A stretch of 53,388 nucleotides of DNA, taken from JBGYPP01 sp041838515 (GTDB taxonomy: Bacteria > Bacillota > Clostridia > Lachnospirales > Lachnospiraceae). The stretch's first letter is position 1, and each line of letters opens with the position of its first letter. The notes under the pieces were generated by a model. The model worked only from the letters and a program-made list of their open reading frames with translations. It had not been told where the DNA came from and made no database searches. The translations under genes were made by a program, and so were the position numbers. Below, piece by piece: positions 24,257 to 32,783 of this stretch. The stretch lies in NCBI GenBank assembly GCA_041838515.1, contig JBGYPP010000078.1, positions 1-53,388 on the forward strand, in the 5' to 3' direction.

Positions 24257-25090
24257 ATGGCAAATCGCAGGCTATGGCGCTATGGGCTTCTGCATGGCGC
24301 GCTTTTGATGATGGCTGTAATCTGGATGCTGCCTCTGGCCCTGTTATTTCTGGCTTCCATACGCAGCAGCGGGGAGTTCTATGCCAATCTCAATCTCTTT
24401 TCCCTGCCAAAACGCTGGGAGTGGAATAATTATCTAAGGGCTTTCTTTGAGGGAGGCCTGGGCCGGTATATGGCCAACGGACTGCTGGTCACCGGCATTA
24501 AGGTACCGCTGGGCATAGGCATCAGCTCCCTCTGCGCCTATGGCCTGAGCCGCCGCCGTCTGCCCATGGCGGAGGGCATATTCCTATTGCTCTTGGTGGG
24601 TATGATGCTGCCACTGCAGCTGGCCCTGATACCGCTCAATGTGGCTTTTTCCCGGCTGGGGTGGACCAATACCTATTTCGGCCTGCTGCTGGCTTATGTG
24701 GGCTTTGGCCTGCCGCTGGGCGTGCTGGTCTTTCGGGGCTTTTTCCGCAGCATACCCAAGGAGATGGACGAGGCGGCGTATATGGACGGATGCGGCGTCT
24801 ATGGCCTGTATTGGCATATACTGCTGCCCATGGCCAAGCCGGCTGCCGTTACCCTGTGCATTTTGGATTTTTTGCACACATGGAATGAATATCTGTTGCA
24901 GAGCGTGCTGATCACCAGGGATACCATGAAGACTGTGCCTTATGGATTGCTGGGTTTTGTGGGAGAGTTTACGACGGACTACGGCCTGCTGGCCGCAGGC
25001 GTGCTGATTTCCTTGCTGCCGGTTTTCTTCCTGTATATTTTCTTTCAAAGGTATTTCGTGGAGGGATTTTCCGGGGCGGTCAAGGGTTAG
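24257..25090 (+). CDS. Sugar ABC transporter permease (MalG/UgpE type)
   Basis: This 277-residue partner permease has about six membrane helices and the EAA loop EAAYMDGCGVYGLYWHILLP. The N-terminus (WRYGLLHGALLMMAVIWMLP) and the ending YFVEGFSGAVKG are typical of MalG-like subunits. It begins 9 bases after the first permease. The importer lacks its own ATPase, as is common in Firmicutes where one MsmX-like ATPase serves several systems; that ATPase would be outside the window. The next gene starts 8 bases later. Confidence 0.92.
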   Translation: MANRRLWRYGLLHGALLMMAVIWMLPLALLFLASIRSSGEFYANLNLFSLPKRWEWNNYLRAFFEGGLGRYMANGLLVTGIKVPLGIGISSLCAYGLSRRRLPMAEGIFLLLLVGMMLPLQLALIPLNVAFSRLGWTNTYFGLLLAYVGFGLPLGVLVFRGFFRSIPKEMDEAAYMDGCGVYGLYWHILLPMAKPAAVTLCILDFLHTWNEYLLQSVLITRDTMKTVPYGLLGFVGEFTTDYGLLAAGVLISLLPVFFLYIFFQRYFVEGFSGAVKG

Positions 25091-25098
25091 GAGGAAAG

Positions 25099-26076
25099 GT
25101 GGATAGGACTATAGTCGTACTGGAGAGGGACAGCATAGGCCAGGATGTGGACATATCCTGCCTGGAGGATTTTGGCCGGGTGGAGTATTATGGGAATACG
25201 GCTCCGGAGGAGGTGGCCTCCCGCATACAAAATGCGGATATAGTCGTGTCCAATAAGTCGCCGCTGCACAGGGCGAGCCTGGAGGGGGCAAGGAAGCTGG
25301 GCCTGGTCTGCCAGCTGGCCACAGGCTATGACAATTGCCGGTTGGAGGATTTTGCCCGGCTGGGCATACGGCTGGCTAATGTGGTCAACTACAGTACGGA
25401 TATGGTGGCCCAGCACACCTTTGCGCTGGCCCTGGCGCTGCAGGGAGGCCTGTTTTATTACGATCGGTATGTCAAAAGCGGGGAATATGCCCATTCCAGC
25501 CGCTTCTCCCACTTTGCCCACAGCTTCTCGGAGCTGTCCGGCAAGACCTGGGGTATAGTGGGATTTGGCCATATAGGGCAAAAGGTGGCCTCTATAGCCA
25601 CGGCCTTTGGCGCCAGGGTGATCGTCCACTCCCTCACCGGGAGGGCGGAGGCCGGTCCTTATGCCTTGGTGGATAAGACCGGGCTTCTGGAGCAAAGCGA
25701 CATACTCTCCCTGCACTGCCCCCTCAGTCCTCTCTCCAGGCACTTTATCGACAGCCGGGCGCTGGCGCAGATGAAGCCCACGGCCATATTGGTCAATGTG
25801 GCTAGAGGGGCCGTAGTCTGCAGCCAGAGTCTGTACGAGGCCTTGGAGGCGGGGGCCATCCGGGCGGCGGGTCTGGATGTGCTGGAGCAGGAGCCCATCA
25901 GTCCGGACAACCCCCTGGGCAGGATACAGGACAGCTGCCGTCTGTTGATTACTCCCCATGTAGCCTGGGCCAGTGTGGAGGCCAGGCGGCGCTGTGTGGA
26001 GGGGGTATACAGGAATATAGAGGCATATCTGGAGGGCAGGCCCTTTGCCGAGGTGGCTCTGCCCGCCATACCATAG
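25099..26076 (+). CDS. D-isomer-specific 2-hydroxyacid dehydrogenase
   Basis: This is a 325-residue NAD(P)-dependent oxidoreductase that interconverts a 2-hydroxy acid and a 2-keto acid. It has the Rossmann motif GIVGFGHIGQKV (near 153-164), the catalytic arginine in VNVARGAVV, the acidic residue in LDVLEQEP and the catalytic histidine in TPHVAWAS. The start is a GTG with GGAGGAAA before it. It follows the permease by only 8 bases, suggesting a link to the imported substrate, perhaps a glycerate-type acid, but this is inference. Substrate specificity cannot be read from the sequence. Confidence 0.88.
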   Translation: MDRTIVVLERDSIGQDVDISCLEDFGRVEYYGNTAPEEVASRIQNADIVVSNKSPLHRASLEGARKLGLVCQLATGYDNCRLEDFARLGIRLANVVNYSTDMVAQHTFALALALQGGLFYYDRYVKSGEYAHSSRFSHFAHSFSELSGKTWGIVGFGHIGQKVASIATAFGARVIVHSLTGRAEAGPYALVDKTGLLEQSDILSLHCPLSPLSRHFIDSRALAQMKPTAILVNVARGAVVCSQSLYEALEAGAIRAAGLDVLEQEPISPDNPLGRIQDSCRLLITPHVAWASVEARRRCVEGVYRNIEAYLEGRPFAEVALPAIP

Positions 26077-26088
26077 GAGGCTGGGCAT

Positions 26089-27072
26089 ATGCAGTGGTTG
26101 GGATTTCGCATTCAAATGTCTGCGGAGGCAGTGGACATAGTGGTGTCCACTCTGTATGAAGCGGGCTTTGAGGGGGCCTTGATAGAGGACAAACAACCTC
26201 TCAGCGCCTGGGAAAAAGAACAGATGTTTGTAGACATAAGCCTCCCGGAGGAGGAGGATGACGGCATAGCCTATGTCAGCTTCTTTTTGGAAAAGGGGGA
26301 GCAGGGTCTGTTGCTGGCCGGGGACTGGGTGGATGCGGGGGAAGCCCGGCGGCGGCTGGAGGAGGAATTGGATTTTCTGAGCCAATTTGGTGATTTGGGA
26401 GAGCTGTCCATAGAGGAGAGGTGGACGGAAGATTTGGACTGGGTCAATAACTGGAAGCAATATTTTCACGCCTTTTGGGTGGACGATGTGTATATTGTGC
26501 CCAGCTGGGAGGAGCCAGGCCCGCTGCGGGAGAACAGTCTGTTGCTGCGTATAGACCCGGGTACGGCCTTTGGCACCGGCATGCACGAAACCACCAGGCT
26601 GTGCATACGGGCCTTGGAGAGTTTGGATCTGCGGGGGGCCAGGCTGCTGGATCTGGGTACGGGCAGCGGCATTTTGTCCATTTTGGCGGTAAAGCGGGGG
26701 GCGGAACGGGCTGTGGCCACGGATTTGGATCCCTGCGCCCAGGATGCGCTGGAGTACAATTGCCGGGAAAATCAGATAGAGCCGGGCGGAATAGAGCTGC
26801 ATTTGGCTGATTTGGCCCAGGCTCCGGAGTTGGCGGAGTCCTTGGGCCGGGGCAGCTTTACCGTGGTGGTGGCCAATATTTTAGCGCCGGTGCTGCAGTA
26901 CCTGATGGGAACTGCCGCCTCCATGCTGGCTCCGGGGGGGTACTATATCTGCAGCGGCATACTGGCCGGCCAGGAGGCAGGCGTGCTGGAGGCCATGGCC
27001 CGGGAGGGCATAGAGTGCCTTCGGCAGGAGCGGGATGGGGAGTGGATAGGCTTGGTAGGCAGAAAGGTATAA
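26089..27072 (+). CDS. prmA: Ribosomal protein L11 methyltransferase
   Basis: PrmA trimethylates ribosomal protein L11. The 327-residue protein has an N-terminal substrate-binding domain (MQWLGFRIQMSAEAVDIV) and a C-terminal SAM domain with DPGTAFGTGMHETTRLC and LDLGTGSGILSILAVKRGA. VVANILAPVL is the usual motif IV. It starts 12 bases after the dehydrogenase and ends 1 base before rsmE. The pair prmA-rsmE is a common arrangement in Firmicutes. Confidence 0.95.
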   Translation: MQWLGFRIQMSAEAVDIVVSTLYEAGFEGALIEDKQPLSAWEKEQMFVDISLPEEEDDGIAYVSFFLEKGEQGLLLAGDWVDAGEARRRLEEELDFLSQFGDLGELSIEERWTEDLDWVNNWKQYFHAFWVDDVYIVPSWEEPGPLRENSLLLRIDPGTAFGTGMHETTRLCIRALESLDLRGARLLDLGTGSGILSILAVKRGAERAVATDLDPCAQDALEYNCRENQIEPGGIELHLADLAQAPELAESLGRGSFTVVVANILAPVLQYLMGTAASMLAPGGYYICSGILAGQEAGVLEAMAREGIECLRQERDGEWIGLVGRKV

Positions 27073-27073
27073 T

Positions 27074-27811
27074 ATGCGCCGATTTTTTGTATCCCCCCAT
27101 CAGGTGGGCAGGGAAAGCATAGAAATAATAGGAACAGAAGCTCGACATATCGGCCGGGTGCTGCGTATGCAGCCAGGAGATCCGCTGGTTATCGTATCCG
27201 GGGAGGACGGCAGGGAGTGGGACTGTGTTATATCCTCTATTTCCAAGGATGCCGTGGTCTGTGATATCCAGGATCTGCGGCAGTCGGCCGGCGAATCTCC
27301 CCTGCGTATCAGCCTCTACCAATGTCTGCCCAAGCTGGACAAGATGGAATTGGTTATACAAAAGGCTGTGGAGCTGGGCACGGACAGGATAGTACCGGTG
27401 GAGGCCTGCCGCTGCCAGACTCGAATCGGCCAGGATAAGGCCGGAGCCAAGCAGGCGCGCTGGCAGGCCATAGCCCAGGCGGCGGCCAAGCAAAGCGGAC
27501 GCAGCCGTCTGCCGGTGGTAGAGCCTCCCATGGCCTTTGCCAAAGCTGTGGAGCAATGTCTGTCTATGGATCAGGCCTTTATACCCTACGAGGATGCCAA
27601 GGATATGGATTATACCAAATCCTGTCTGGAGAATTTGGATATATCCAAGCCTCTGGCCATATTCATTGGACCGGAGGGGGGATTTGCCCGGGAGGAGGTG
27701 GAGTTGGCCCGGGAGGCTGGCATACGCCCCATTACCCTGGGTCGGAGGATACTGCGCACGGAAACGGCGGCCATGGTACTGCTGTCCTGGCTGTCTTATC
27801 TCTATCCCTAG
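27074..27811 (+). CDS. rsmE: 16S rRNA (uracil(1498)-N(3))-methyltransferase
   Basis: RsmE methylates U1498 in the decoding region of 16S rRNA. The 245-residue protein has an N-terminal PUA-like domain (RRFFVSPHQ, HIGRVLRMQPGD) and a SPOUT methyltransferase domain with EACRCQTRI, FIGPEGGFAREEVE and LGRRILRTETAAM, which form the trefoil knot. It follows prmA by one base and is followed 8 bases later by a cysteine desulfurase. Confidence 0.95.
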   Translation: MRRFFVSPHQVGRESIEIIGTEARHIGRVLRMQPGDPLVIVSGEDGREWDCVISSISKDAVVCDIQDLRQSAGESPLRISLYQCLPKLDKMELVIQKAVELGTDRIVPVEACRCQTRIGQDKAGAKQARWQAIAQAAAKQSGRSRLPVVEPPMAFAKAVEQCLSMDQAFIPYEDAKDMDYTKSCLENLDISKPLAIFIGPEGGFAREEVELAREAGIRPITLGRRILRTETAAMVLLSWLSYLYP

Positions 27812-27819
27812 GGGGCGGT

Positions 27820-28971
27820 ATGGAACAGCATATCTATTTGGACAACAGTGCCACTACGGCCATGTGGCCGGGACTCTGGGAGGAGCTGGGCGAGCTGGGC
27901 AGGACAACTTTTGCCAATCCGGCCAGTCTGCACTATATGGGTCTGGAGGCCCAGAGGCAGATAGACCAGGCGGCGAAATCCCTGGCAGCCATGTTAAAGG
28001 TGGATCCGGGTGAACTGATATTCACCTCCGGAGGCACGGAGGCCAACAATATGGCCATACTGGGCGCTGCCAGGGCCAAGGTGCGGCAGGGCAGGCATAT
28101 ACTCTGTTCGGCCATAGAGCATCCCTCAGTCATAGAAGCCATGGCCCATCTGGAAAAATCCGGGTATCAGCTGGAGTACCTGCCGGTGGACGGCCAGGGG
28201 AGGCTGCGGCTGGAGGCGCTGGAGGCGGCTCTTCGGCCGGATACCATACTGCTCTCCCTGATGCACACCAATAATGAGATAGGCTCCATTCAGCCCCTGG
28301 CCCAGGCGGCAAGGCTGCTGAGGGCCAAAAGCCCCCAGGCGTTGTTTCATGTGGATGCCGTACAGGGTTTTTCCCACAGTGTCATCCATCCCAGGCTCTG
28401 GGATGCGGATATGCTCAGCCTAAGCGCCCACAAGTGGCATGGGCCTAAGGGTGCGGGTTTGCTTTATCTGCGGCGGGGGGTACGGCTGGAGCCTCTGTTC
28501 TTTGGCGGAGGACAGCAGCAGGCCAGGCGTCCTGGCACGGAAAATCTCCTGGCTGCCCAGGGCATGGCGCTGGCGGCTGCCCGGGTACAGGCCCGGCGGG
28601 CGGAGGGCATAGACCGCATGGGGCAGCTGCGGCAGCTGCTGGCGGAGGGGCTGGCCTGCCTGGAGGATGTGGAGATCCTGGGCGGAGAGGGCGCGCCCCA
28701 TATTTTGGCGGCCAGCTTTGGCGGTGTGCGCAGCGAGGTGCTGCTCCATGCTCTGGCCCAACAGGGCATATTTGTATCCTCCGGCAGTGCCTGCTCTTCC
28801 AGAAAAAAGACGGCCTCCCATGTATTGGCGGCCTTGGGTCTGTCCAGGGACAGGCTGGATACTGTGCTGCGGTTTAGCTTTTCCTATGGGAATACTATAG
28901 AAGAAATAGGGGCCGTCCTGGAGGCCTTGCGGGGCCAATTGCCCATGCTGCGGCGTTTTGGCCGCAGATAA
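27820..28971 (+). CDS. Cysteine desulfurase (NifZ-like partner of ThiI)
   Basis: This 383-residue PLP enzyme takes sulfur from cysteine as a persulfide. The PLP lysine is Lys205 in SAHKWHGPKG, the sulfur-accepting Cys325 lies in SSGSACSS, and SGGTEANNMAI binds the cofactor. The ATG at 27820 (after GGGGGCGGT) begins MEQHIYLDNSATT, the usual start. The next gene, 13 bases later, is thiI. In B. subtilis a dedicated desulfurase (NifZ) next to thiI delivers sulfur for 4-thiouridine, and the same role is inferred here. The conserved cysteine loop argues against it being a plain aminotransferase. Confidence 0.92.
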   Translation: MEQHIYLDNSATTAMWPGLWEELGELGRTTFANPASLHYMGLEAQRQIDQAAKSLAAMLKVDPGELIFTSGGTEANNMAILGAARAKVRQGRHILCSAIEHPSVIEAMAHLEKSGYQLEYLPVDGQGRLRLEALEAALRPDTILLSLMHTNNEIGSIQPLAQAARLLRAKSPQALFHVDAVQGFSHSVIHPRLWDADMLSLSAHKWHGPKGAGLLYLRRGVRLEPLFFGGGQQQARRPGTENLLAAQGMALAAARVQARRAEGIDRMGQLRQLLAEGLACLEDVEILGGEGAPHILAASFGGVRSEVLLHALAQQGIFVSSGSACSSRKKTASHVLAALGLSRDRLDTVLRFSFSYGNTIEEIGAVLEALRGQLPMLRRFGRR

Positions 28972-28984
28972 GCGGAGGTGTGGT

Positions 28985-30166
28985 GTGGAATACCAGTCTT
29001 TTTTGATCAAATACGGCGAGATAGGCATCAAGGGCAAGAACCGCTATCTCTTTGAGGATACGCTGGTAAAGCGGATACGGGGCGCCTTGCTGGGTCTGGA
29101 ATGTGGGTACAAGGCATATAAGAGCCAGGGGCGCATACATGTGGATATTGAGGATGGCAGTCAGGCGCAGGATGTCATAGAAAGGCTGTCCTGTGTCTTT
29201 GGCATTACGGGCATATGTCCGGTGCAGCGCTTGGAGGATGCCGGCTTGGAGATGCTAAAGGAGGAGGTCTGCCGCTATGTGGCAGCCTGTCATCCTGAGG
29301 AGGAGCTGAGCTTTAAGGTGCAGGCCCGCCGGGGGCGCAAAAATTATCCCCTTAATTCTATGGAGCTGGGGGCGGAGCTGGGCGCGGCCATATTGGAGGC
29401 CTATCCAAACCGCCGTGTGGATGTGCGCAGGCCGGATTGGACCTTGTATGTGGAGATTCGGGAGCATATCTATCTCTATTCTACCGTGCTGCCTGGTCCC
29501 GGCGGAATGCCTGTGGGCACGGGGGGCAAGGCCATGCTGCTGCTCTCCGGGGGCATAGACTCCCCGGTGGCCGGATATATGGTGGCCAAGCGGGGCGTGG
29601 AGCTGGAGGCGGTGTATTTTCATGCGCCTCCCTATACCAGCGAGAGGGCCAAGGATAAGGTTGTGGAGCTGGCCAGGATTATCAGCCGGTACACCGGGCC
29701 TATTCGATTGCATATTATCAATTTTACTGCCATACAATTGCATATATATGAAAAATGCCCCCATGACGAGCTGACCATCATCATGCGACGTTTTATGATG
29801 TCCATAGCGCAGGATCTGGCGTTGGAGGCAGGGGCCCTGGGCTTGGTCACCGGAGAGAGTATAGGCCAGGTGGCTTCCCAGACCATGCAGGCCCTAGCGG
29901 CTACGGACAATGCCGTGGATATGCCAGTGTATAGGCCCTTAATTGCTTTTGACAAGCAGGAGATAGTGGAGAAATCCTGGAAAATAGGCAGTTTTGAAAC
30001 CTCCATTCTGCCCTATGAGGACTGCTGTACCATCTTTGTGGCCAAGCATCCCGTGACCAAACCCAGCTTAAAGCGCATATGCCTGCATGAGAAGAATCTC
30101 TATCCCGAGGTGGAGGCCATGGTGGCAGAGGCCAAGCAGGGGCGGGAAATCCTGGATATAGGATAA
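28985..30166 (+). CDS. thiI: tRNA 4-thiouridine synthase ThiI, without rhodanese domain
   Basis: ThiI adenylates and thiolates U8 of tRNA. The 393-residue protein has an N-terminal ferredoxin-like/THUMP region, a PP-loop ATP site SGGIDSPVAGYM starting at residue 188, and a cysteine pair in PYEDCCTIF (347-348). It ends without the C-terminal rhodanese domain of the E. coli enzyme, so sulfur should come directly from the adjacent desulfurase, as in B. subtilis. The start is taken as the GTG at 28985 because GGAGG lies 6 bases before it. A strong terminator follows. Confidence 0.93.
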   Translation: MEYQSFLIKYGEIGIKGKNRYLFEDTLVKRIRGALLGLECGYKAYKSQGRIHVDIEDGSQAQDVIERLSCVFGITGICPVQRLEDAGLEMLKEEVCRYVAACHPEEELSFKVQARRGRKNYPLNSMELGAELGAAILEAYPNRRVDVRRPDWTLYVEIREHIYLYSTVLPGPGGMPVGTGGKAMLLLSGGIDSPVAGYMVAKRGVELEAVYFHAPPYTSERAKDKVVELARIISRYTGPIRLHIINFTAIQLHIYEKCPHDELTIIMRRFMMSIAQDLALEAGALGLVTGESIGQVASQTMQALAATDNAVDMPVYRPLIAFDKQEIVEKSWKIGSFETSILPYEDCCTIFVAKHPVTKPSLKRICLHEKNLYPEVEAMVAEAKQGREILDIG

Positions 30167-30240
30167 GCCCCGGCCAAGGGGTCGTGGGTCCTATTAGGGC
30201 TGAGAGGGAGAGCCAGAATTCGGATATCGGAGATAAAGAA

Positions 30241-30275
30241 AAAACACCTCCACGTCAAGGGGGTGGAGGTGTTTT
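30241..30275. terminator. Bidirectional terminator between thiI and the HPr-like gene
   Basis: AAAACACCTCCAC and GTGGAGGTGTTTT form a perfect 13-bp stem with a 9-base loop, flanked by A on the left and T on the right. It separates two convergent genes. Confidence 0.88.
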
Positions 30276-30302
30276 GCGGCTGTTTGGCCGGAGTATCCAA
30301 AA

Positions 30303-30533
30303 CTAGATGATGTAAGGCTTCAGGGCGGCCATGATGTCCTCGGCAGCGCCGTCTGCGTGTATATTCAGATCTATGGGTTTGGACAAATCCAAGCTGAAAA
30401 TGCCCATGATGGACTTGGCATCGATTACATAACGGCCGGATACCAGGTCGAAATCGTAATCGAATTTGGTGATATCATTGACGAAGGATTTCACCTTGTC
30501 AATGGAATTAAGAGAAATCTGTACAGTTTTCAT
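30303..30533 (-). CDS. HPr-like protein lacking the phospho-accepting histidine
   Basis: This 76-residue protein has the length and pattern of an HPr fold (PTS phosphocarrier), including AKSIMGIFSLDL, which corresponds to the Ser46 regulatory region. The usual GIHARPA loop with His15 is missing; the aligned stretch reads SIDKVKSFVND. It therefore cannot carry phosphate from enzyme I in the normal way and may be regulatory, or simply a divergent member. The ATG at 30533 has AGGAGG 6-7 bases upstream. It has its own promoter and is transcribed alone. Confidence 0.8.
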   Translation of the reverse strand: MKTVQISLNSIDKVKSFVNDITKFDYDFDLVSGRYVIDAKSIMGIFSLDLSKPIDLNIHADGAAEDIMAALKPYII

Positions 30534-30594
30534 CGGGATACCTCCTTGGTATGCTGGAAAGATAGGATGGTTTTTTTGGAACTTTGTTATTTTC

Positions 30595-30624
30595 ATATTA
30601 AAGCATGGCATGGGAAAAAGTCAA
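30595..30624 (-). promoter_or_regulatory. Promoter of the HPr-like gene
   Basis: On the minus strand TTGACT (30624-30619), an 18-base spacer and TAATAT (30600-30595) lie about 60 bases upstream of the start. A TATAAT on the plus strand at 30627-30632 probably serves the divergent membrane-protein gene, so the two promoters are back to back. Confidence 0.6.
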
Positions 30625-30652
30625 GGTATAATCTGTGGGGAGGACAGGGTCT

Positions 30653-30976
30653 ATGGGATTATGGATAGGCTTTGGGATATGGAGCACGGTAAGCCTGTTG
30701 TTTGTGGTCTTGGGTGTGAATGCCCTGAGGAGCCGGGAGCCTGTGGGCTTTTATGCCAATATACGGCCGCCCAAGGTCCGGGATGCGAAGGCCTACAACC
30801 AGGCTGTGTCCAAGCTGTTTTTCGCCTCCGCAGCACTGATGGAGGCCCTGGGTTTGCCCTTGTTATTGGGAGAGGGGCATCCGGCGGTGCTGATTGTCAG
30901 CATACTGGGGCCTATGTTTGTGTCCATAGGCATGGTGGTGGCATATATGCGCATAGAGGGCAGGCATAAGATGTAG
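30653..30976 (+). CDS. Small membrane protein of unknown function
   Basis: This is a 107-residue protein with three likely membrane helices (about 3-22, 54-74 and 80-98) joined by a short basic/aromatic loop (SREPVGFYANIRPPKVRDAKAYN). The loop pattern resembles small uncharacterised Firmicutes membrane proteins; I cannot assign a function. The ATG at 30653 follows GGGGAGG by 9 bases; a GTG at 30635 is an alternative. It lies divergent from the HPr-like gene and 33 bases before mtaB, so it may lead that transcript. Confidence 0.7.
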   Translation: MGLWIGFGIWSTVSLLFVVLGVNALRSREPVGFYANIRPPKVRDAKAYNQAVSKLFFASAALMEALGLPLLLGEGHPAVLIVSILGPMFVSIGMVVAYMRIEGRHKM

Positions 30977-31009
30977 GCCCGGCGGAGAATAAGTTTGGAG
31001 GGAGGGTTT

Positions 31010-32422
31010 ATGCTTCGTATAGCCAGTTTGAACCTGGGCTGTAAGGTCAACTCCTATGAGCTGGATGCTCTCATGCAGGGCCTGGAGGCAAGGGGATATG
31101 CGCAAGTGCCATTTGACCAGGCTGCGGATGTCTATGTGGTCAATACCTGTACCGTCACCCATGTGGCGGACCAGAAGAGCCGGCAGATGCTGCGGCGGGC
31201 CAAAAAGGCGAATCCCATGGCTCTGGTGGTGGCCCTGGGATGCTTTGTCCAGGCCAAAGACTGGCAGGCGCTGGAGGAGGCCGGCGTAGATTTGGCCATA
31301 GGCAATAATAGGAAAAAGGATTTGCTGCCCCTGCTGGAACAAGCCTGGGAGGAGAAGCTCCAAGGGAGGGCAGGGCTAAGGCTGGAGGTTAAGGATCTGG
31401 ACCGGGAGAGAGAGTATGAGGATCTGGAGCTGTTGGGCGAGGCCAGCCACACCCGCGCCTATGTAAAGATACAGGATGGCTGCAATCAATTCTGCTCCTA
31501 TTGTATCATACCCAAAATGCGGGGGAGGGTGCGTTCGAGAAAGCCCGGAGCCATATTAGAGGAGTTGCGCCGTCTGGCCGCTGCCGGCTGCCGGGAGGTG
31601 GTGCTGACCGGCATACATATCAGCTCTTACGGCCTGGACATCTCCCGGGCGGCCTGGGAGGCCTCCCTGGCCGGGCAGCCGGCAGAAGAGGCAAAGGAGG
31701 CAGCCGGAGCCTATCCCGGGCGTTTGCGGCTGCTGGATCTGCTGGAGGTTATACACGGCGTAGAGGGCATAAGCCGCATACGGCTGGGATCTCTGGAACC
31801 CAGGGTGATGACAAAGGATCATGTGGTGCGGCTGGCGGCACTGGACAAATTTTGCCCTCACTTCCATCTCTCACTTCAAAGCGGCTGCGACCGCACGCTG
31901 GAGCGTATGCACAGGCGCTACAGCGCCGAGGATTACAGGGCCGGCGTGGCGCTGGCCAGGCGGTATTTTGACAGGCCGGCCATTGCCACGGATATAATCG
32001 TGGGTTTCCCCGGAGAGAGCGAGGAGGATTTTGCCCAGAGTCTGGCCTTTGTGGAGGAGATGGGATTTGCCAAGGTCCATGTATTTCCTTTTTCGCCTAG
32101 AGAGGGCACGCTGGCAGCGGCTATGGACGGCCAATGCCCGGCCCGGGTCAAAAAGGAACGCAGCCAGAGGATGCAGGCGGCGGCAGAGGCGGGAGCCAGG
32201 GCCTATCTGGCCCAGTGGCTGGGCAGGCGGGTGGAGATCCTGCTGGAGGAGCAAAAGACTGTGGGCGGCCGGTTGCGCTGGCTGGGGCATAGCCGGGAGT
32301 TTGTGGCTCTGGCGCTGCCGCTACAAGGGGATTATGGCCGTAACAGTCTGGTGGAGGCACGGGTTTTGGATTTTTTGGAGGGGGATGTGCTGGAAGCGCA
32401 GATGGATATGGCCGGCGATTGA
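31010..32422 (+). CDS. mtaB: tRNA t6A37 methylthiotransferase
   Basis: MtaB adds a methylthio group to t6A37 in tRNAs reading ANN codons. The 470-residue protein has the N-terminal UPF0004 domain with cluster cysteines Cys11, Cys47 and Cys78. The radical-SAM domain carries Cys158, Cys162 and Cys165 in DGCNQFCSYCIIP, and a C-terminal TRAM domain follows. NLGCKVNSYE and the CX3CX2C order fit MtaB rather than MiaB. The ATG at 31010 follows GGAGGGAGG. The promoter of ireB overlaps its stop codon. Confidence 0.93.
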   Translation: MLRIASLNLGCKVNSYELDALMQGLEARGYAQVPFDQAADVYVVNTCTVTHVADQKSRQMLRRAKKANPMALVVALGCFVQAKDWQALEEAGVDLAIGNNRKKDLLPLLEQAWEEKLQGRAGLRLEVKDLDREREYEDLELLGEASHTRAYVKIQDGCNQFCSYCIIPKMRGRVRSRKPGAILEELRRLAAAGCREVVLTGIHISSYGLDISRAAWEASLAGQPAEEAKEAAGAYPGRLRLLDLLEVIHGVEGISRIRLGSLEPRVMTKDHVVRLAALDKFCPHFHLSLQSGCDRTLERMHRRYSAEDYRAGVALARRYFDRPAIATDIIVGFPGESEEDFAQSLAFVEEMGFAKVHVFPFSPREGTLAAAMDGQCPARVKKERSQRMQAAAEAGARAYLAQWLGRRVEILLEEQKTVGGRLRWLGHSREFVALALPLQGDYGRNSLVEARVLDFLEGDVLEAQMDMAGD

Positions 32423-32447
32423 AATTTTCCCGCATATGGGGTATGAT
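32419..32447 (+). promoter_or_regulatory. Promoter of the ireB operon
   Basis: TTGAAA, a 17-base spacer and TATGAT. The -35 overlaps the stop codon of mtaB, so the following operon has its own start of transcription. Confidence 0.65.
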
Positions 32448-32488
32448 AAAAATAATCTGTAGTTTTTTTCGGGAAAGGCCGGTGGAGT

Positions 32489-32749
32489 ATGGGAAACAAT
32501 TTGCAGGATACGCAGTATTTTCAAGTGGCGACCGAGCCGGAAACCGGAGTGGCTATTGTATTGTCCACAGTGTATGAGGCTCTGTCGGAAAAGGGGTATG
32601 ACCCGGTCAATCAGATTGTGGGATATATCATGAGCGGGGATCCCACCTATATCACCAGCCACAAAAATGCGCGCAGTCTGATTATGAAGGTGGAGAGGGA
32701 TGAGTTGGTGGAGGAACTGCTTTCCGCCTACATTCAGAGCCGTTTTTGA
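32489..32749 (+). CDS. ireB: IreB-family regulatory phosphoprotein
   Basis: This 86-residue protein is highly like IreB/YrzL (formerly DUF965): DTQYFQVATEPE, VYEALSEKGYDPVNQIVGY and DPTYITSHKNARSLI. In Enterococcus faecalis IreB is a target of the Ser/Thr kinase IreK and affects cephalosporin resistance; here Thr8 lies near the N-terminus, the region phosphorylated in that organism. The gene precedes ruvX as in many Firmicutes (B. subtilis yrzL-yrrK-yrzB). Confidence 0.93.
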   Translation: MGNNLQDTQYFQVATEPETGVAIVLSTVYEALSEKGYDPVNQIVGYIMSGDPTYITSHKNARSLIMKVERDELVEELLSAYIQSRF

Positions 32750-32783
32750 TGGGGATGGCGCCGGGAGGGGGCCGGACTGTGTG

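Noticed and set aside
27556..27819. Longer N-terminus for the cysteine desulfurase
   Set aside because: The extension overlaps rsmE and is a Gly-rich shadow of it. The start MEQHIYLDNSATT at 27820 matches the family.
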